Below, piece by piece: positions 26,485-35,814 of a DNA stretch of 64,000 nucleotides (the stretch's first letter is position 1; each line of letters starts with the position of its first letter). The DNA lies in assembly GCA_034506395.1 (NCBI GenBank), contig JAPDPQ010000011.1, positions 62,001 to 126,000 of the forward strand, read 5' to 3'. The position numbers were made by a program, and so were the translations under genes. A model generated the notes under the pieces. That model was not told the DNA's origin, did no database searches, and saw only the letters and a list, made by a program, of their open reading frames with translations. This DNA is from a candidate division KSB1 bacterium (GTDB taxonomy: Bacteria > Zhuqueibacterota > Zhuqueibacteria > Thermofontimicrobiales > Thermofontimicrobiaceae).

Positions 26485-27459
26485 TCATTTAATTTTTGAC
26501 AATACCCGACCAAGATATTTGTCAATCGCATATTTTGTTTTTGAAATTAAGCTAAGCCAAAAATAGCGATCCAGCTTATAAAGAAACGACGGGTCGAAAT
26601 AGCAGTTGATGGTACAACCCTGACAGAATGGAAAAGTTCCTTGGTGCCATATTAAACTCCGATAGGTTTGAGATTGAACTATTTGAATTAGGTCATTATT
26701 GAGTGGGATTGCCCATTGCGCATGATGAAAGCAGGGCAGCAGAAGCTCATTTTCAGGGGAGATGACGACTGAGGCAGACATCGCTCGACATCTGGGCTGT
26801 GATGTTCGATTGCCGCCATTTCGGATCAAGCGATGAAACGCACGATTGATATAAACATACTTTTCATGACAAAACTGGTCCAAATAATCCAATGCCTCGA
26901 AATCCAATACCTCTTGATTGCTGTACCGAAAGATGGGGTTCACAATCAAGATCAATTTTTGGCTCTGTGCAAAGCTTATCAAAGCTTCAATTGCATGTAC
27001 ATTCGCTGGGGTAACCGTGAAAAGGAGATCAGGGGATTCTCCCAAACTTCTGGCAATCTCGATGCTTTGCATAACGCTTTCATACGATTCGCACCCCCGC
27101 AGAGCATCATGCACATGTGGATCTATCGAATCGAGCGAAAAATGTAATAAATCGACCAGACCTCTTAGCTCCTGTGCCCTCTCTGGATAGAGCAGGCAGT
27201 TGGTGGTTACCGAGGTCCAAAACCGATGACCTTTCGCCAGCCTCAGAAGTTCGGGCAAATCAGGATGCAATAAGGGCTCCCCGCCTGTGAAATCGATAAA
27301 TCGGATGCCAATTTTACGAAGCGCAGATAAATTTTGCGCTACATCAAAGGGAGAACAATCGTTGGCCTGCCGAAACTTTCTTCTCTTCCAAAAATCACAA
27401 TACTTGCAGCGAGCATTACAACGATAGGTAATGTAATAATTGCAGACAATCGGTGCCAT
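26485..27459 (-). CDS. Radical SAM protein with C-terminal cysteine cluster
   Basis: 324 residues. The SAM cluster motif Cx3Cx2C is in YITYRCNARCKYCDFWKRR near residues 13-24, followed by FIDFTGGEPLLHPDL (GGEP) and TTNCLLYPERAQEL. C-terminal cysteines (PRCRAMSAS, ELLLPCFHH, FCQGCTINCYFD) suggest a SPASM/twitch-like auxiliary cluster. The enzyme should modify a peptide or small molecule by radical chemistry; the substrate is not evident. It starts 5 bp after the glycosyltransferase gene stop with no Shine-Dalgarno, implying coupling. Confidence 0.88.
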   Translation of the reverse strand: MAPIVCNYYITYRCNARCKYCDFWKRRKFRQANDCSPFDVAQNLSALRKIGIRFIDFTGGEPLLHPDLPELLRLAKGHRFWTSVTTNCLLYPERAQELRGLVDLLHFSLDSIDPHVHDALRGCESYESVMQSIEIARSLGESPDLLFTVTPANVHAIEALISFAQSQKLILIVNPIFRYSNQEVLDFEALDYLDQFCHEKYVYINRAFHRLIRNGGNRTSQPRCRAMSASVVISPENELLLPCFHHAQWAIPLNNDLIQIVQSQTYRSLIWHQGTFPFCQGCTINCYFDPSFLYKLDRYFWLSLISKTKYAIDKYLGRVLSKIK

Positions 27460-27464
27460 ATTTT

Positions 27465-28574
27465 TTAGCGATATTCAATACCCTTCCAGGTCACTTTTCG
27501 ATTAAGCAGAAGATTGAAAATTAAAATAACTGAATATGCGATGAAGAACAATCGATAGAGCGGGATCATGGCCAAATTTAATTGGGAATCGAGACGTTTT
27601 TCAACTGCAGCTAATAGCAGGTAATCCCCCGCGAAGATGAACGCACTAAAGCCGAAAAAGCGCCCCCAATTTTCTCCCAAGAAAATCAATGCGACTAAAA
27701 TGGCGCTTGACATCAGGTTGATCATAATGAGCAGTTTGCCGAACCAATGGACGTTTCGGCCGCCGACTGCCCATCGCTTCCGCTGGTTGAGAAATTCCCG
27801 CCAATTCATGACTGGTCGGGTTTTTACAAGGCTATTTCGATCGACCAGGAATCGAATTTTCCAATCAGTTTTTCGGCTCATCGAGCGAAGCAGGGCGAAA
27901 TCTTCGGTCACGCTAAAACCCACCCCACGATAACCACCTATCTGTTGGTAAGCCGAGCGGCGAAATGCGAAGTTATTGCCCATACAGGTCAATGGGATAC
28001 CTAGCCTGGCTGCACCGGCTGCGACTCCAAGCAAATATGCTAAATCCAAATTCTGAATCAGATGCCACCACCCCACGGTATCTCTCAACAAAGTAAATCC
28101 AGCTACCATCCCCACATCCTCAGCAAAATAGCGACTCATCTGTTTGATCCAATCGCTTGGAACGATACAATCAGCATCTGTGACAAAGATGATCTCACCC
28201 TGGCTTTGCTCAACCGCCTGGGAAATGGCGCTGGCTTTTCCAGATAATGTTGAGACCGGCTCGGCGATCGTAATGTTTTTAAAGCAAGCTTTCTCAGCGA
28301 TGAACTGATCGATAATCGCTTCGGTTGCATCTTCAGACCGATCGTTGACAATGATGATTTCTATGAGATTTTCAGGATAATCTAATTGAGCCAAAGAGAT
28401 GAGACAATCAAGAATCGTGTCCGCTTCATTGCGGGCAGCTACGATCACTGAAACAAAAACACTTTTAGCAGGAACCTCGCTATAGTTTCGAGTTAGGCCA
28501 AAACGAAGCATAATCGAGCTGATCAAATAAAGAACGAATGGAATTGAAAGCAGCAAAATCCAGGGGATGCTCAC
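27465..28574 (-). CDS. Membrane-anchored family 2 glycosyltransferase
   Basis: 369 residues. One N-terminal helix (IPWILLLSIPFVLYLISSIM), a GT-A catalytic domain (FVSVIVAARNEADTILDCL, IVNDRSEDATEA, FVTDADCIVPSDW with the DxD, SVTEDFALL, QRKRWAVGG), and C-terminal helices near 285-355. This is the processive or lipid-linked sugar transferase layout used for polysaccharide or glycolipid synthesis at the inner membrane. The GTG start at 28574 overlaps the stop of the DUF3108 gene (GTGA). Confidence 0.9.
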   Translation of the reverse strand: MSIPWILLLSIPFVLYLISSIMLRFGLTRNYSEVPAKSVFVSVIVAARNEADTILDCLISLAQLDYPENLIEIIIVNDRSEDATEAIIDQFIAEKACFKNITIAEPVSTLSGKASAISQAVEQSQGEIIFVTDADCIVPSDWIKQMSRYFAEDVGMVAGFTLLRDTVGWWHLIQNLDLAYLLGVAAGAARLGIPLTCMGNNFAFRRSAYQQIGGYRGVGFSVTEDFALLRSMSRKTDWKIRFLVDRNSLVKTRPVMNWREFLNQRKRWAVGGRNVHWFGKLLIMINLMSSAILVALIFLGENWGRFFGFSAFIFAGDYLLLAAVEKRLDSQLNLAMIPLYRLFFIAYSVILIFNLLLNRKVTWKGIEYR

Positions 28575-29341
28575 TGCCGCCGACCTCGCGAAAATGCATC
28601 TAATACGACTTGAGTTTTCATTTGCGATTGATGGTAAGCGATTTTCAGCGGCAGGCGAGAATCGTCATCGCTTAGCCAAAGCGTGAGCTCAGAGCCAGGG
28701 GAAGCCAGCCGATTGGTGAGCAGATCGGTGCGCCAGGGACGAGAGTGCGGACTGATCCTGGTAAATTTTATATTCAGCTTAATCGCACGGAATTTTCCAG
28801 CGGGCACCTTGATAGATTCTTGAGCGGCAAGCACCCTCGCCTCCACTTTCGAGATAATATATTCAGAATCGAGGTGAAAGCGAACGATATCGCCAGGTTG
28901 CAACCGTTGCCTTCGAAGAAAATACAGCATGGAGAAATAATCGAAACAGTCCTCGGGAATTTTCCAAGAAATCGAATCACCTAAATTAGCAACTCCGTTC
29001 TTATGATCGAACAAAAATTTTAGCTCATGCTGGATGTTCTTCTGAGCGATTTTTTTGACTATTTTGTTTGGCAAACAACTCTGCCGATCAAAATAGGTCT
29101 CATATACATTATCCAATTTAAACATGAGGCTCGCTGAGCCAGTGGATTTGGCATGGACCCGTACGAGATAATTGCCGGATTCGGCATCCAATATATCAAA
29201 ATCGAGCTTGGCAACAGACAGATTGAGATATTCCATTTTGAAGGATAACTTTTCGCCAAGGAAATCCAATTGCAATTTTCCTTCATCCTGTCCTAAATTC
29301 ATTATCGCAAAAAGAGCAAAGATCAGACAGAAGATTTTCAT
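28571..29341 (-). CDS. DUF3108 periplasmic protein
   Basis: 256 residues from ATG 29341, which begins a signal peptide (MKIFCLIFALFAIMNLG); upstream in-frame codons are not conserved-looking. The body is beta-rich with the DUF3108 pattern: GEKLSFKMEYLNLSVAKLDF, YFSMLYFLRRQRLQPGD, VPAGKFRAIKLN and ELTLWLSDDDSRLPLKIAY. DUF3108 proteins are lipocalin-like envelope proteins of unknown role, often near glycosyltransferases. It is the first gene of a coupled set with GT2 and radical SAM. Confidence 0.82.
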   Translation of the reverse strand: MKIFCLIFALFAIMNLGQDEGKLQLDFLGEKLSFKMEYLNLSVAKLDFDILDAESGNYLVRVHAKSTGSASLMFKLDNVYETYFDRQSCLPNKIVKKIAQKNIQHELKFLFDHKNGVANLGDSISWKIPEDCFDYFSMLYFLRRQRLQPGDIVRFHLDSEYIISKVEARVLAAQESIKVPAGKFRAIKLNIKFTRISPHSRPWRTDLLTNRLASPGSELTLWLSDDDSRLPLKIAYHQSQMKTQVVLDAFSRGRRQ

Positions 29342-29733
29342 ATTCAATTCATTTGAAAATGTGAAATGGTGCTGCAAAGCAAAGAAGGAATAGATATCAG
29401 ACCGCAGTTTCTGCAAATGCGGCAGCTTATTTGGTTTGCACAGGCACTATAGAGCTACCTCCATTCGCAACCGCGATAAATTTATTCCACACTGCCTGAA
29501 TTTCGCAATGCCCACTTTAAATATTAATCATACACCTGCCGCCTTCAAAATAGAAATTAATTTTTAAAATATCAAGAAATTTTTTTGAACCGGGCGAGAG
29601 AATCGAGGTGTGATTTCTAATCATTGGTCGCTCATTCAGAATGCATTCCGATAGTGGTGGATTTATTCAATCGATGAATTCATAGAGAAATTCAGTTGAC
29701 TCAACTAATGCCATTTTTTCAAAGAAAAAGCTT
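29342..29733. other. Spacer between surface-protein operon and DUF3108 operon
   Basis: No gene. A CGCTCATTCAG word near 29627 matches the left part of the repeat at 44110-44124. Confidence 0.35.
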
Positions 29734-30648
29734 TCAAAATCCGAATCCCAGCGAAATCCGATGCGAGTCTCCCAAATCGGAAGCAAACGGCACATAGGCA
29801 TAATCTAATCGATAACGATGGAAGTGGATACCGAATCCAGTGTGGATTCCTTTGTCTGCAAATCCAGTTTGATAACCAATGCGGAGTGCAAAATATTTAG
29901 TGAAATTGGACTCCAGACCAAAATTCAGATGTGAAGTGCTTTGCAGAATTTTCATCCAATCAGCCGCAATCAACAGATCCCAGTTGATTATCTGAACTGG
30001 CAATTGATATGCAAATCCCAATCGAACGGTCCGGGGCAATTGAGCGGCTTGTTCCTTGAATTTGGACATGGCACCAAAATTCTGAAGCGCCAGTCCAGCC
30101 TTCATTCCTTGCAGTGGCGTATCATATTGCATTCCAAAATCGCAAGCGAAACCAGAAGATTCTTCGATATAAATTTTCTGATACAGATATTTGAGGGTGG
30201 CACCGACATGAATATGTTCGGTCAACTTTCTGGCGTAAGAGAACCCGAACATTACATCATGGGCGGTGAGTACATCCAACGGCTCGTTCGAGGGAATGAC
30301 GCGACGCTCAATCCCGGGAATTGTATTGACCATAACGCCGATCCCGAATCCATTTTTGCCCGATCGGATTCCCAAGGCTGCAAATTCATTGGTAATGTCT
30401 TGGATCCATTTATTGTGCGTGAACAGCACTTCGGTTCTATTGAGAGCTGCAAGCCCTGCAGGGTTCCAATATGTGGCGCTTGGGTCGTTCGCAACAGCCG
30501 TATAAGCTTCGCCCATGGCTATGGCTCGGCTGCCAGCGCCGATTTTCAAAAATGATAGCCCCGTGCTGGCTGGATTGGTGCTGCCAAAGACCGAAGCCGC
30601 AAATAGGGTAATTATCAATACAAAAACATACCAGAATTTTGTTTTCAT
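29734..30648 (-). CDS. PorV/PorQ-family outer-membrane protein (paralog B)
   Basis: 304 residues with a signal peptide ending near VFGS. It opens GLSFLKIGAGSRAIAMGEAY, ANDPSATYWNPAGLA, the FadL-like PorV/PorQ start, followed by a 14-strand-type barrel closing HRISLGFGF. In type IX systems PorV shuttles sorted proteins at the outer membrane; other members are plain porins. It is the last gene of a four-gene operon, 52 bp after paralog A. Confidence 0.87.
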   Translation of the reverse strand: MKTKFWYVFVLIITLFAASVFGSTNPASTGLSFLKIGAGSRAIAMGEAYTAVANDPSATYWNPAGLAALNRTEVLFTHNKWIQDITNEFAALGIRSGKNGFGIGVMVNTIPGIERRVIPSNEPLDVLTAHDVMFGFSYARKLTEHIHVGATLKYLYQKIYIEESSGFACDFGMQYDTPLQGMKAGLALQNFGAMSKFKEQAAQLPRTVRLGFAYQLPVQIINWDLLIAADWMKILQSTSHLNFGLESNFTKYFALRIGYQTGFADKGIHTGFGIHFHRYRLDYAYVPFASDLGDSHRISLGFGF

Positions 30649-30700
30649 CTTTCATCCCTTTCGTGGATGGTGGAAAAGCCGAAAATTTGTCCATCCAGAT

Positions 30701-31687
30701 TTATAGATTGAATACCCATGAAAAAATATGCTCAGGAGCGACATCATATTTTTTGGAAACAAAGGCATATTGAATCTGCACAGCTCGCTTGAACAGTTCG
30801 AATTGGTAGCCAGCTCCAAAAGTCGGACTGCCATTATTCAACCCAACTCGCCCAGCAAATTTGTTTTGAAACACCGCCTCAGTTCCGATAAAATATTTCA
30901 GATTCTGTTGATCATTCTTTTCCAAATCAAAGGCAAATAGCAGCCATGGGTAGGGATAGCGCAGCCCAATGCCCAATCGAATGGTAGTAGGAAATCGATC
31001 GGTTTTGTCAATATCTTTCTCCCAGACTTTATCGGTCTTCCAATCATATTTTGCATTGATATCCTTTGCCAAAATACCAATCGAAAGAAACGTCCATGGT
31101 TTAGCCAACAATCCCACGTCCACTCCCATACCGAAATCAGAAATGGCTGCATTGTTGTCGCCGATGTCGGGGATCCGATTGTAGAGAACCTTCCCTGTCA
31201 ACCCAATAGCCAATTTGTTTCGAATCGGCATGATGCCAAACGACAGCGCAAATGCGTTCTCAGCATTCGAAAAGTCCTGGTAATGATTTCCTTCAAAATC
31301 CCGACCATCGATATGATCCACTCCAGCGTGAATCCAACTGATCGCTATCCCAGCATTCAGCGGTTGCTCCCCAGAAGCCGCATCGACTTTGGGACGGATA
31401 CCAGTGGCAAAACCAACATAATTGAATTTCCGATCCAGGGACAGCAATCGATATTCCAATGAAAGCTGCCGGGATTCCAGGAAGGGGATTCCAGCAGGAT
31501 TGTAATAGGCGGCCACGCTGCCTTCAGCGACCCCGGTAAATGCGTTTCCCATGGCATTAGCACGAGCTCCCAAGCCCATTCTCATGAAAGCACCAGCGAG
31601 GATGCCATCTTCAGCATGAATGCTTCGAGCACCAGCAATAAGAATTATTCCCAATAGCAGGGCTATTTTTTTCGAATTAGTTACCAT
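30701..31687 (-). CDS. PorV/PorQ-family outer-membrane protein (paralog A)
   Basis: 328 residues, signal peptide then GAFMRMGLGARANAMGNAFT, GSVAAYYNPAGIPFL, the same family start as the downstream paralog. It then has strand motifs with periplasmic turns and ends HIFSWVFNL with a terminal aromatic residue, typical of barrels. The two paralogs differ enough in the body to serve different clients. It is 43 bp downstream of the BNR protein that carries a sorting-type C-terminus, suggesting a cargo/carrier pair. Confidence 0.87.
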   Translation of the reverse strand: MVTNSKKIALLLGIILIAGARSIHAEDGILAGAFMRMGLGARANAMGNAFTGVAEGSVAAYYNPAGIPFLESRQLSLEYRLLSLDRKFNYVGFATGIRPKVDAASGEQPLNAGIAISWIHAGVDHIDGRDFEGNHYQDFSNAENAFALSFGIMPIRNKLAIGLTGKVLYNRIPDIGDNNAAISDFGMGVDVGLLAKPWTFLSIGILAKDINAKYDWKTDKVWEKDIDKTDRFPTTIRLGIGLRYPYPWLLFAFDLEKNDQQNLKYFIGTEAVFQNKFAGRVGLNNGSPTFGAGYQFELFKRAVQIQYAFVSKKYDVAPEHIFSWVFNL

Positions 31688-31730
31688 CGATGAGCGTCCT
31701 TTTTAAACAGATCTGAACAAGTTTTCTAAA

Positions 31731-33176
31731 TTAGTCAACGATCAAAATTTTTCCCCAGTGCTTCCCATTATCAAGCTCCAACTGGTAAAAATAGACCCCA
31801 TTGGCCAGCAATTTCCCATCGGCTGTCTTTCCGTTCCAAGCGATAGACCAGTTCCCGGGCGGATAAGCTTGGTCGCCCTCGATCGTAGTTATCAAATCCA
31901 TTGCAAAATCGAAAATGCGCACCTTAGCGCGCGTGGGGATGTTCGTGCTAAATTGGAATCGGATAAAACCATCTCCGCCGATCTGGTTATGTCGCAATGG
32001 GGTGAATGGGTTCGGATAGGCATAAACGCGCGGCTCGCCAGCTTCACCCGGGGGGACGAACGCCCGCAAGATGTTCCAGCTAAAACCGTTATTATCGCTA
32101 TATGCTAATCCATCAGCGCTACCAACCCAGAGCCGTTTATTCGGGGCGACCCCCGCCGAATAATATTCCACGGTGTAAAATTTTTCCCTGGTTTGTTCGT
32201 CGATGATCTGGGGGAATACATCCCAGGTCTCTCCAGCGTCGGGTGATTTCCAGAAGCCACTATCGGTACAGGCATATACGATCGCCCCATCAAAGGCAAA
32301 ATTCCATGCGAACTTGCCTTGCAAGCCAGTTTTCCAGGTCAGACCACCATCAGCGCTCCAGGAGGTCCCGCGAACCTCGTTTGGGTCCTCGGCATTGGCC
32401 GTTCCAGCCCAGATGATACGACGATTACCGATTTTTTGCAATGCGAGTGAAACCACGAAATTGCCAGAGATCGGCTGCTGTTGATTTTGGTGGGTAAACT
32501 GAGTGGTCCAGGTTTTTCCTGCATCATAAGACACGTTGATGCCCTCGGCCGTGCCCACCCATAAAGTATCTCCATCGGCTAACAGCGAAAAGACCCGATG
32601 GTTTAGATATTGATCAGGGTTGAAATTGTAATTATCTGGCGGCTGTACCACCCAAGTCTTACCTCGATCGGATGATTTCATCAAGCCGCCCCCGAAACTA
32701 GCGATCCAGACGATGGAATCGATCAGAGCAATATCATAAGTCACATTATTGATTACTGTCCAATTGCTGCGCGGAAATGGTTGCGGGATGTAATTCCATG
32801 TGGTGCCGTTGTCGACAGAATAGCTCAGCCCTCCCCCAGCCGCTTGATGTTCGCCCTGGATCAAGGTATCGAATGCCGTAGCCACCCAAATGATCTCCTT
32901 GGTCACCGCAAGTGCTGAGACACCCCCGCGGCCGATCCCGTCTTTCTCAGTAAACGTCCGCCAAGTTTTGCCACTATCTTCGGTCTTGGCCAGCCCATTA
33001 CCGGTACCCAGCCAAATTGTATTCTCATCGACTATGGCAATATCGGTTATGCTGTTGCTTTTTAACCCAGGGATGGGCAGCATCTGGTACCTCGAGGCGT
33101 TTTTGAACAGAGATTGCCCAACAATTGGACCAATCCAACAACTCAAGATCAACAATAATAGAGTGATTTTTTTCAT
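31731..33176 (-). CDS. BNR/photosystem-stability-factor-like repeat protein with C-terminal sorting domain
   Basis: About 481 residues from ATG 33176, overlapping the upstream stop (TGATG). Signal peptide at 1-20. Residues about 35-385 hold Asp-box/BNR propeller repeats (W-x-GT-x-NGLAKTEDSGKTWRT, WVGTAEGINVSYDAGKTW, DGLAYSDNNGFSWN). The last 90 residues are a FlgD-Ig-like type IX sorting module (VYAYPNPFTPLRHNQIG, ANGVYFYQLEL, GKILIVD). It is expected on the cell surface; the propeller may bind glycans or proteins. Confidence 0.9.
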   Translation of the reverse strand: MKKITLLLLILSCWIGPIVGQSLFKNASRYQMLPIPGLKSNSITDIAIVDENTIWLGTGNGLAKTEDSGKTWRTFTEKDGIGRGGVSALAVTKEIIWVATAFDTLIQGEHQAAGGGLSYSVDNGTTWNYIPQPFPRSNWTVINNVTYDIALIDSIVWIASFGGGLMKSSDRGKTWVVQPPDNYNFNPDQYLNHRVFSLLADGDTLWVGTAEGINVSYDAGKTWTTQFTHQNQQQPISGNFVVSLALQKIGNRRIIWAGTANAEDPNEVRGTSWSADGGLTWKTGLQGKFAWNFAFDGAIVYACTDSGFWKSPDAGETWDVFPQIIDEQTREKFYTVEYYSAGVAPNKRLWVGSADGLAYSDNNGFSWNILRAFVPPGEAGEPRVYAYPNPFTPLRHNQIGGDGFIRFQFSTNIPTRAKVRIFDFAMDLITTIEGDQAYPPGNWSIAWNGKTADGKLLANGVYFYQLELDNGKHWGKILIVD

Positions 33177-34366
33177 CACTTGATCACCGTAATTATGTGA
33201 ATAATTTTTTCACTGAGTAAATCGGAATAATCCTTGGCTTGAAATTCAAAACGATAATCACCAGGTGAATTTTGAGCTGTAATAAAGATCGTCAGCGAGT
33301 AAGTAAAATCGTTTGCTACCAAATCACCACTGGTACCATCATCATACATCTTAAAGGGATTGCCGCTTGAAGGGGAACCATTCGGTTTGAATGTGTTGAA
33401 AAACACCTCTTTGATGTCGCGGTTATCATCGGGATCGCTGACCTTTGCAGTCAACAGAAAGGATCGATCGCCAGAGGCAGGAAGTTGGATCGTATCTGGT
33501 GCTGCAATGCTGAGGAGTTGCGGCGGCAGCCCGAGCTGATTTTTTTTCCAATAGATGATCTGATAGACAGGGTCACTTGCCTTGTTGCGACTATCGAACG
33601 CCTGAATGTTCACATAATAATTTCCAAACTTCCAATTAGCGAACGCGGTTGTCGTCTCAATCGAAAAAATTCTATCACCAGCCAGGCTATCGCCATTGAT
33701 GCCCCGATCGTTCATCTCCCCCTGTTCAGCAATATTGGTCAAGTTTGGCTCTAAGATTTGATAGACTACCCGGCTCACTGCGTCCTGAACATCGGGATCG
33801 ATCACTGTCACGCTCAACGAAAATGGGACAATTTGATCGACACATACACTATCGGGAATCCGAAGCTTGACAATGATCGGCGCATGATTCACTTCTCCAA
33901 TTTGAGCATGGAATCGCCCGCCGAGTATCTGGCTCCGAAGTTGCGCCCGATCCACGGCCTGAACAATAAACTCGTACTGACCCGGCGCTATGCTGAATTT
34001 CAATCGAACACTATATTTCCCGTCCTTGGGCACATTATCGCCGTGAAGTGCATAGTCCCCATCGTCGAACATCATTCCGGAAATCACCTGCCCACCTGCG
34101 GACGCGACGATGCGATATAGAACGCTATCAATATCCTCAAGGCCATTCTGATCTTCACACTTCACAGAAAAAATGTAGCTCTGATCGACCCCAGTGAGCA
34201 CCGTGTCAGGAATCGAAAGGTTTGATAAAGTCGGAGAAAATTGCTCTGGTTGGATAGGACCATTCGATTCACAAAAAATGAAAAGGAGGAAAATTATCCA
34301 TGAATATCTTAAATAACTCAAATTTGTACACCCTTGAGTTAAATGAAAAGCCGAGCTGTTTTTCAT
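33176..34366 (-). CDS. Lipoprotein with tandem Ig-like domains
   Basis: About 396 residues from ATG 34366; an ATG at 34393 is also open. The N-terminus has a hydrophobic stretch ending FIFCESNG, a lipobox. Three Ig/cadherin-like units follow, each marked by PDTVLTGVDQ / PDSVCVDQIVPFSLSV / PDTIQLPASGDRSF starts and a DDG-x-x-GD calcium-like loop (MFDDGDYALHGD, INGDSLAGDRIF, MYDDGTSGDLVANDF). It resembles choice-of-anchor/Y_Y_Y-type surface proteins. First gene of the surface operon, stop overlapping the BNR gene start. Confidence 0.77.
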   Translation of the reverse strand: MKNSSAFHLTQGCTNLSYLRYSWIIFLLFIFCESNGPIQPEQFSPTLSNLSIPDTVLTGVDQSYIFSVKCEDQNGLEDIDSVLYRIVASAGGQVISGMMFDDGDYALHGDNVPKDGKYSVRLKFSIAPGQYEFIVQAVDRAQLRSQILGGRFHAQIGEVNHAPIIVKLRIPDSVCVDQIVPFSLSVTVIDPDVQDAVSRVVYQILEPNLTNIAEQGEMNDRGINGDSLAGDRIFSIETTTAFANWKFGNYYVNIQAFDSRNKASDPVYQIIYWKKNQLGLPPQLLSIAAPDTIQLPASGDRSFLLTAKVSDPDDNRDIKEVFFNTFKPNGSPSSGNPFKMYDDGTSGDLVANDFTYSLTIFITAQNSPGDYRFEFQAKDYSDLLSEKIIHIITVIK

Positions 34367-34816
34367 CTGACCACTCGGCGAATCAGCAGGCATCTTTCAA
34401 TTTAGAGCTTGAACGAAAGCTTTTAAATTTTCAACTAAATATCATTCCGAACGAAGTGAGGAATCTGGTGATCCTGAGACTATTTCTATTAAAGATCTCT
34501 CCCTGCGGTCGAAATGATAGGGAGGTGAGGTTTCGTTCAGGCATTATTTAATAACTCAGAAGTTTTATGTTTGCCTCATCCCAAAAGTTCCCCGATTATA
34601 ACCAACTGCGCCATGAAATTTTGTCAACATCCTGCTCTCTCTTTCTCCTGATGACCCACATAATCTGATGGCGCTAATCCCAAGATGGAATAGTTCTTAT
34701 TCTTCTGATTCGGCTCACAGATTATTCGTCTTGAAAATCAGGAGATGATTTTGCACAAAGAAAGCATTTCATCATTTCGACTTATCCAATGAACGATAGT
34801 TGACTCTACCGAGTGC
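34367..34816. repeat. Spacer with REP-like element
   Basis: 34444-34466 is an ATTCCGAACGAAGTGAGGAAT copy, followed by CTCTCCCTGCGGTCGAAATGA near 34498-34519, as in the diverged copy at 6880-6960. No gene. Confidence 0.6.
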
Positions 34817-35497
34817 TCAACGATGAAAGTCAGGTTTACCATTTTCAGCCGGGGGGAGCCATTGTTCCCAGTGAACTTGTGAAATATCTTCTACGATCAG
34901 ATCAGCTTCTTTTAGATATTTTTCATCGCGAATTGTGGTCTTCAGGGCGATACAAAACATTCCAGCTAATTTAGCTGCCCGAATCCCCAAGGGCGCATTC
35001 TCGATCACCAAACAATTTTTTGACTCAACTGCAAGTTTTTTGGCTGCGGTAAGATATGGTTCAGGATGTGGTTTGGTATTCGCAACTTCATTACCAGTGA
35101 CGATTGTATCGAACAGAGCTAAAAATTCTCTTCCAGTTACTGGCTCGATATTTTTGAGAATTGCCCCAGTTACCAAGCCGATTTTCACGTGATTTTTCTT
35201 TAAAAATTCAATCGCTTTCTGGGTATTTGGATAAATCACCGCTTGAGTGATTTGGTTGTATATCTCTCGCTTCTTTCGAACCATCTCGGTCAAAGTCTTT
35301 TCATCCAGGGACAAACCCTTTTGCTGAGCCAACTGCCGACCAATTTGCTCCGCCAACTGCCCCTCAAGCAAATACACATCTTCTGGAACGACAGTTACAC
35401 CATAGCTCCAAAACACCTGTTGCCAGGCCTGCACATGATAGATTAACGTATTCGCAATCACACCATCGAAATCAAATAGCACTGCTTTGATCGTCAA
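34817..35497 (-). CDS. HAD-family phosphatase / beta-phosphoglucomutase-like
   Basis: 226 residues from a TTG at 35497, chosen because CAGGAGT lies 8 bases upstream and the family's first strand (IKAVLFDFDGVIANT) follows at once. Motif I DFDGV, motif II near IGLVTGA, motif III Lys in KPHPEPYLTAAKKL, and VIENAPLGIRAAK for metal binding (IENA in place of the usual EDSP-type loop). The helical cap near 18-85 is of the C1 type. It should hydrolyse or isomerise a sugar phosphate; the exact substrate is unknown. Confidence 0.88.
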   Translation of the reverse strand: MTIKAVLFDFDGVIANTLIYHVQAWQQVFWSYGVTVVPEDVYLLEGQLAEQIGRQLAQQKGLSLDEKTLTEMVRKKREIYNQITQAVIYPNTQKAIEFLKKNHVKIGLVTGAILKNIEPVTGREFLALFDTIVTGNEVANTKPHPEPYLTAAKKLAVESKNCLVIENAPLGIRAAKLAGMFCIALKTTIRDEKYLKEADLIVEDISQVHWEQWLPPAENGKPDFHR

Positions 35498-35814
35498 GTA
35501 ATCGGACTCCTGAATTTTATTGGTTAAGCAAACAATTTTTAGATGAAAAATTTCTTTATGACCGAAGTGAAGCATTGCATGGTTTTTAGCAAGCCCATCT
35601 TTCTACTTGAGTAGAAGGCTTTTTCAGCAACCAATCGAGCATCCAATCGATAATCCTTATCAAACGAAATAACCTAGGGAGATCATATTTGCCCACCATC
35701 GCTGGAAAGATAATCAAAATCGATATTATTATATGCGTGGGCCAAAAGATCATGTAATATGAGTTCATCAGCAATCAGATTTTCAAATTCCGTTCACCAG
35801 AAAATTTGAATCGC
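35498..35814. other. Spacer, no supported gene
   Basis: A 62-residue frame (35586-35774, minus) has a hydrophobic stretch but no ribosome binding site; it is not called. Confidence 0.35.

Noticed and set aside
35586-35774. A 62-residue hydrophobic frame
   Set aside because: No ribosome binding site, no family, and not coupled to the neighbours.
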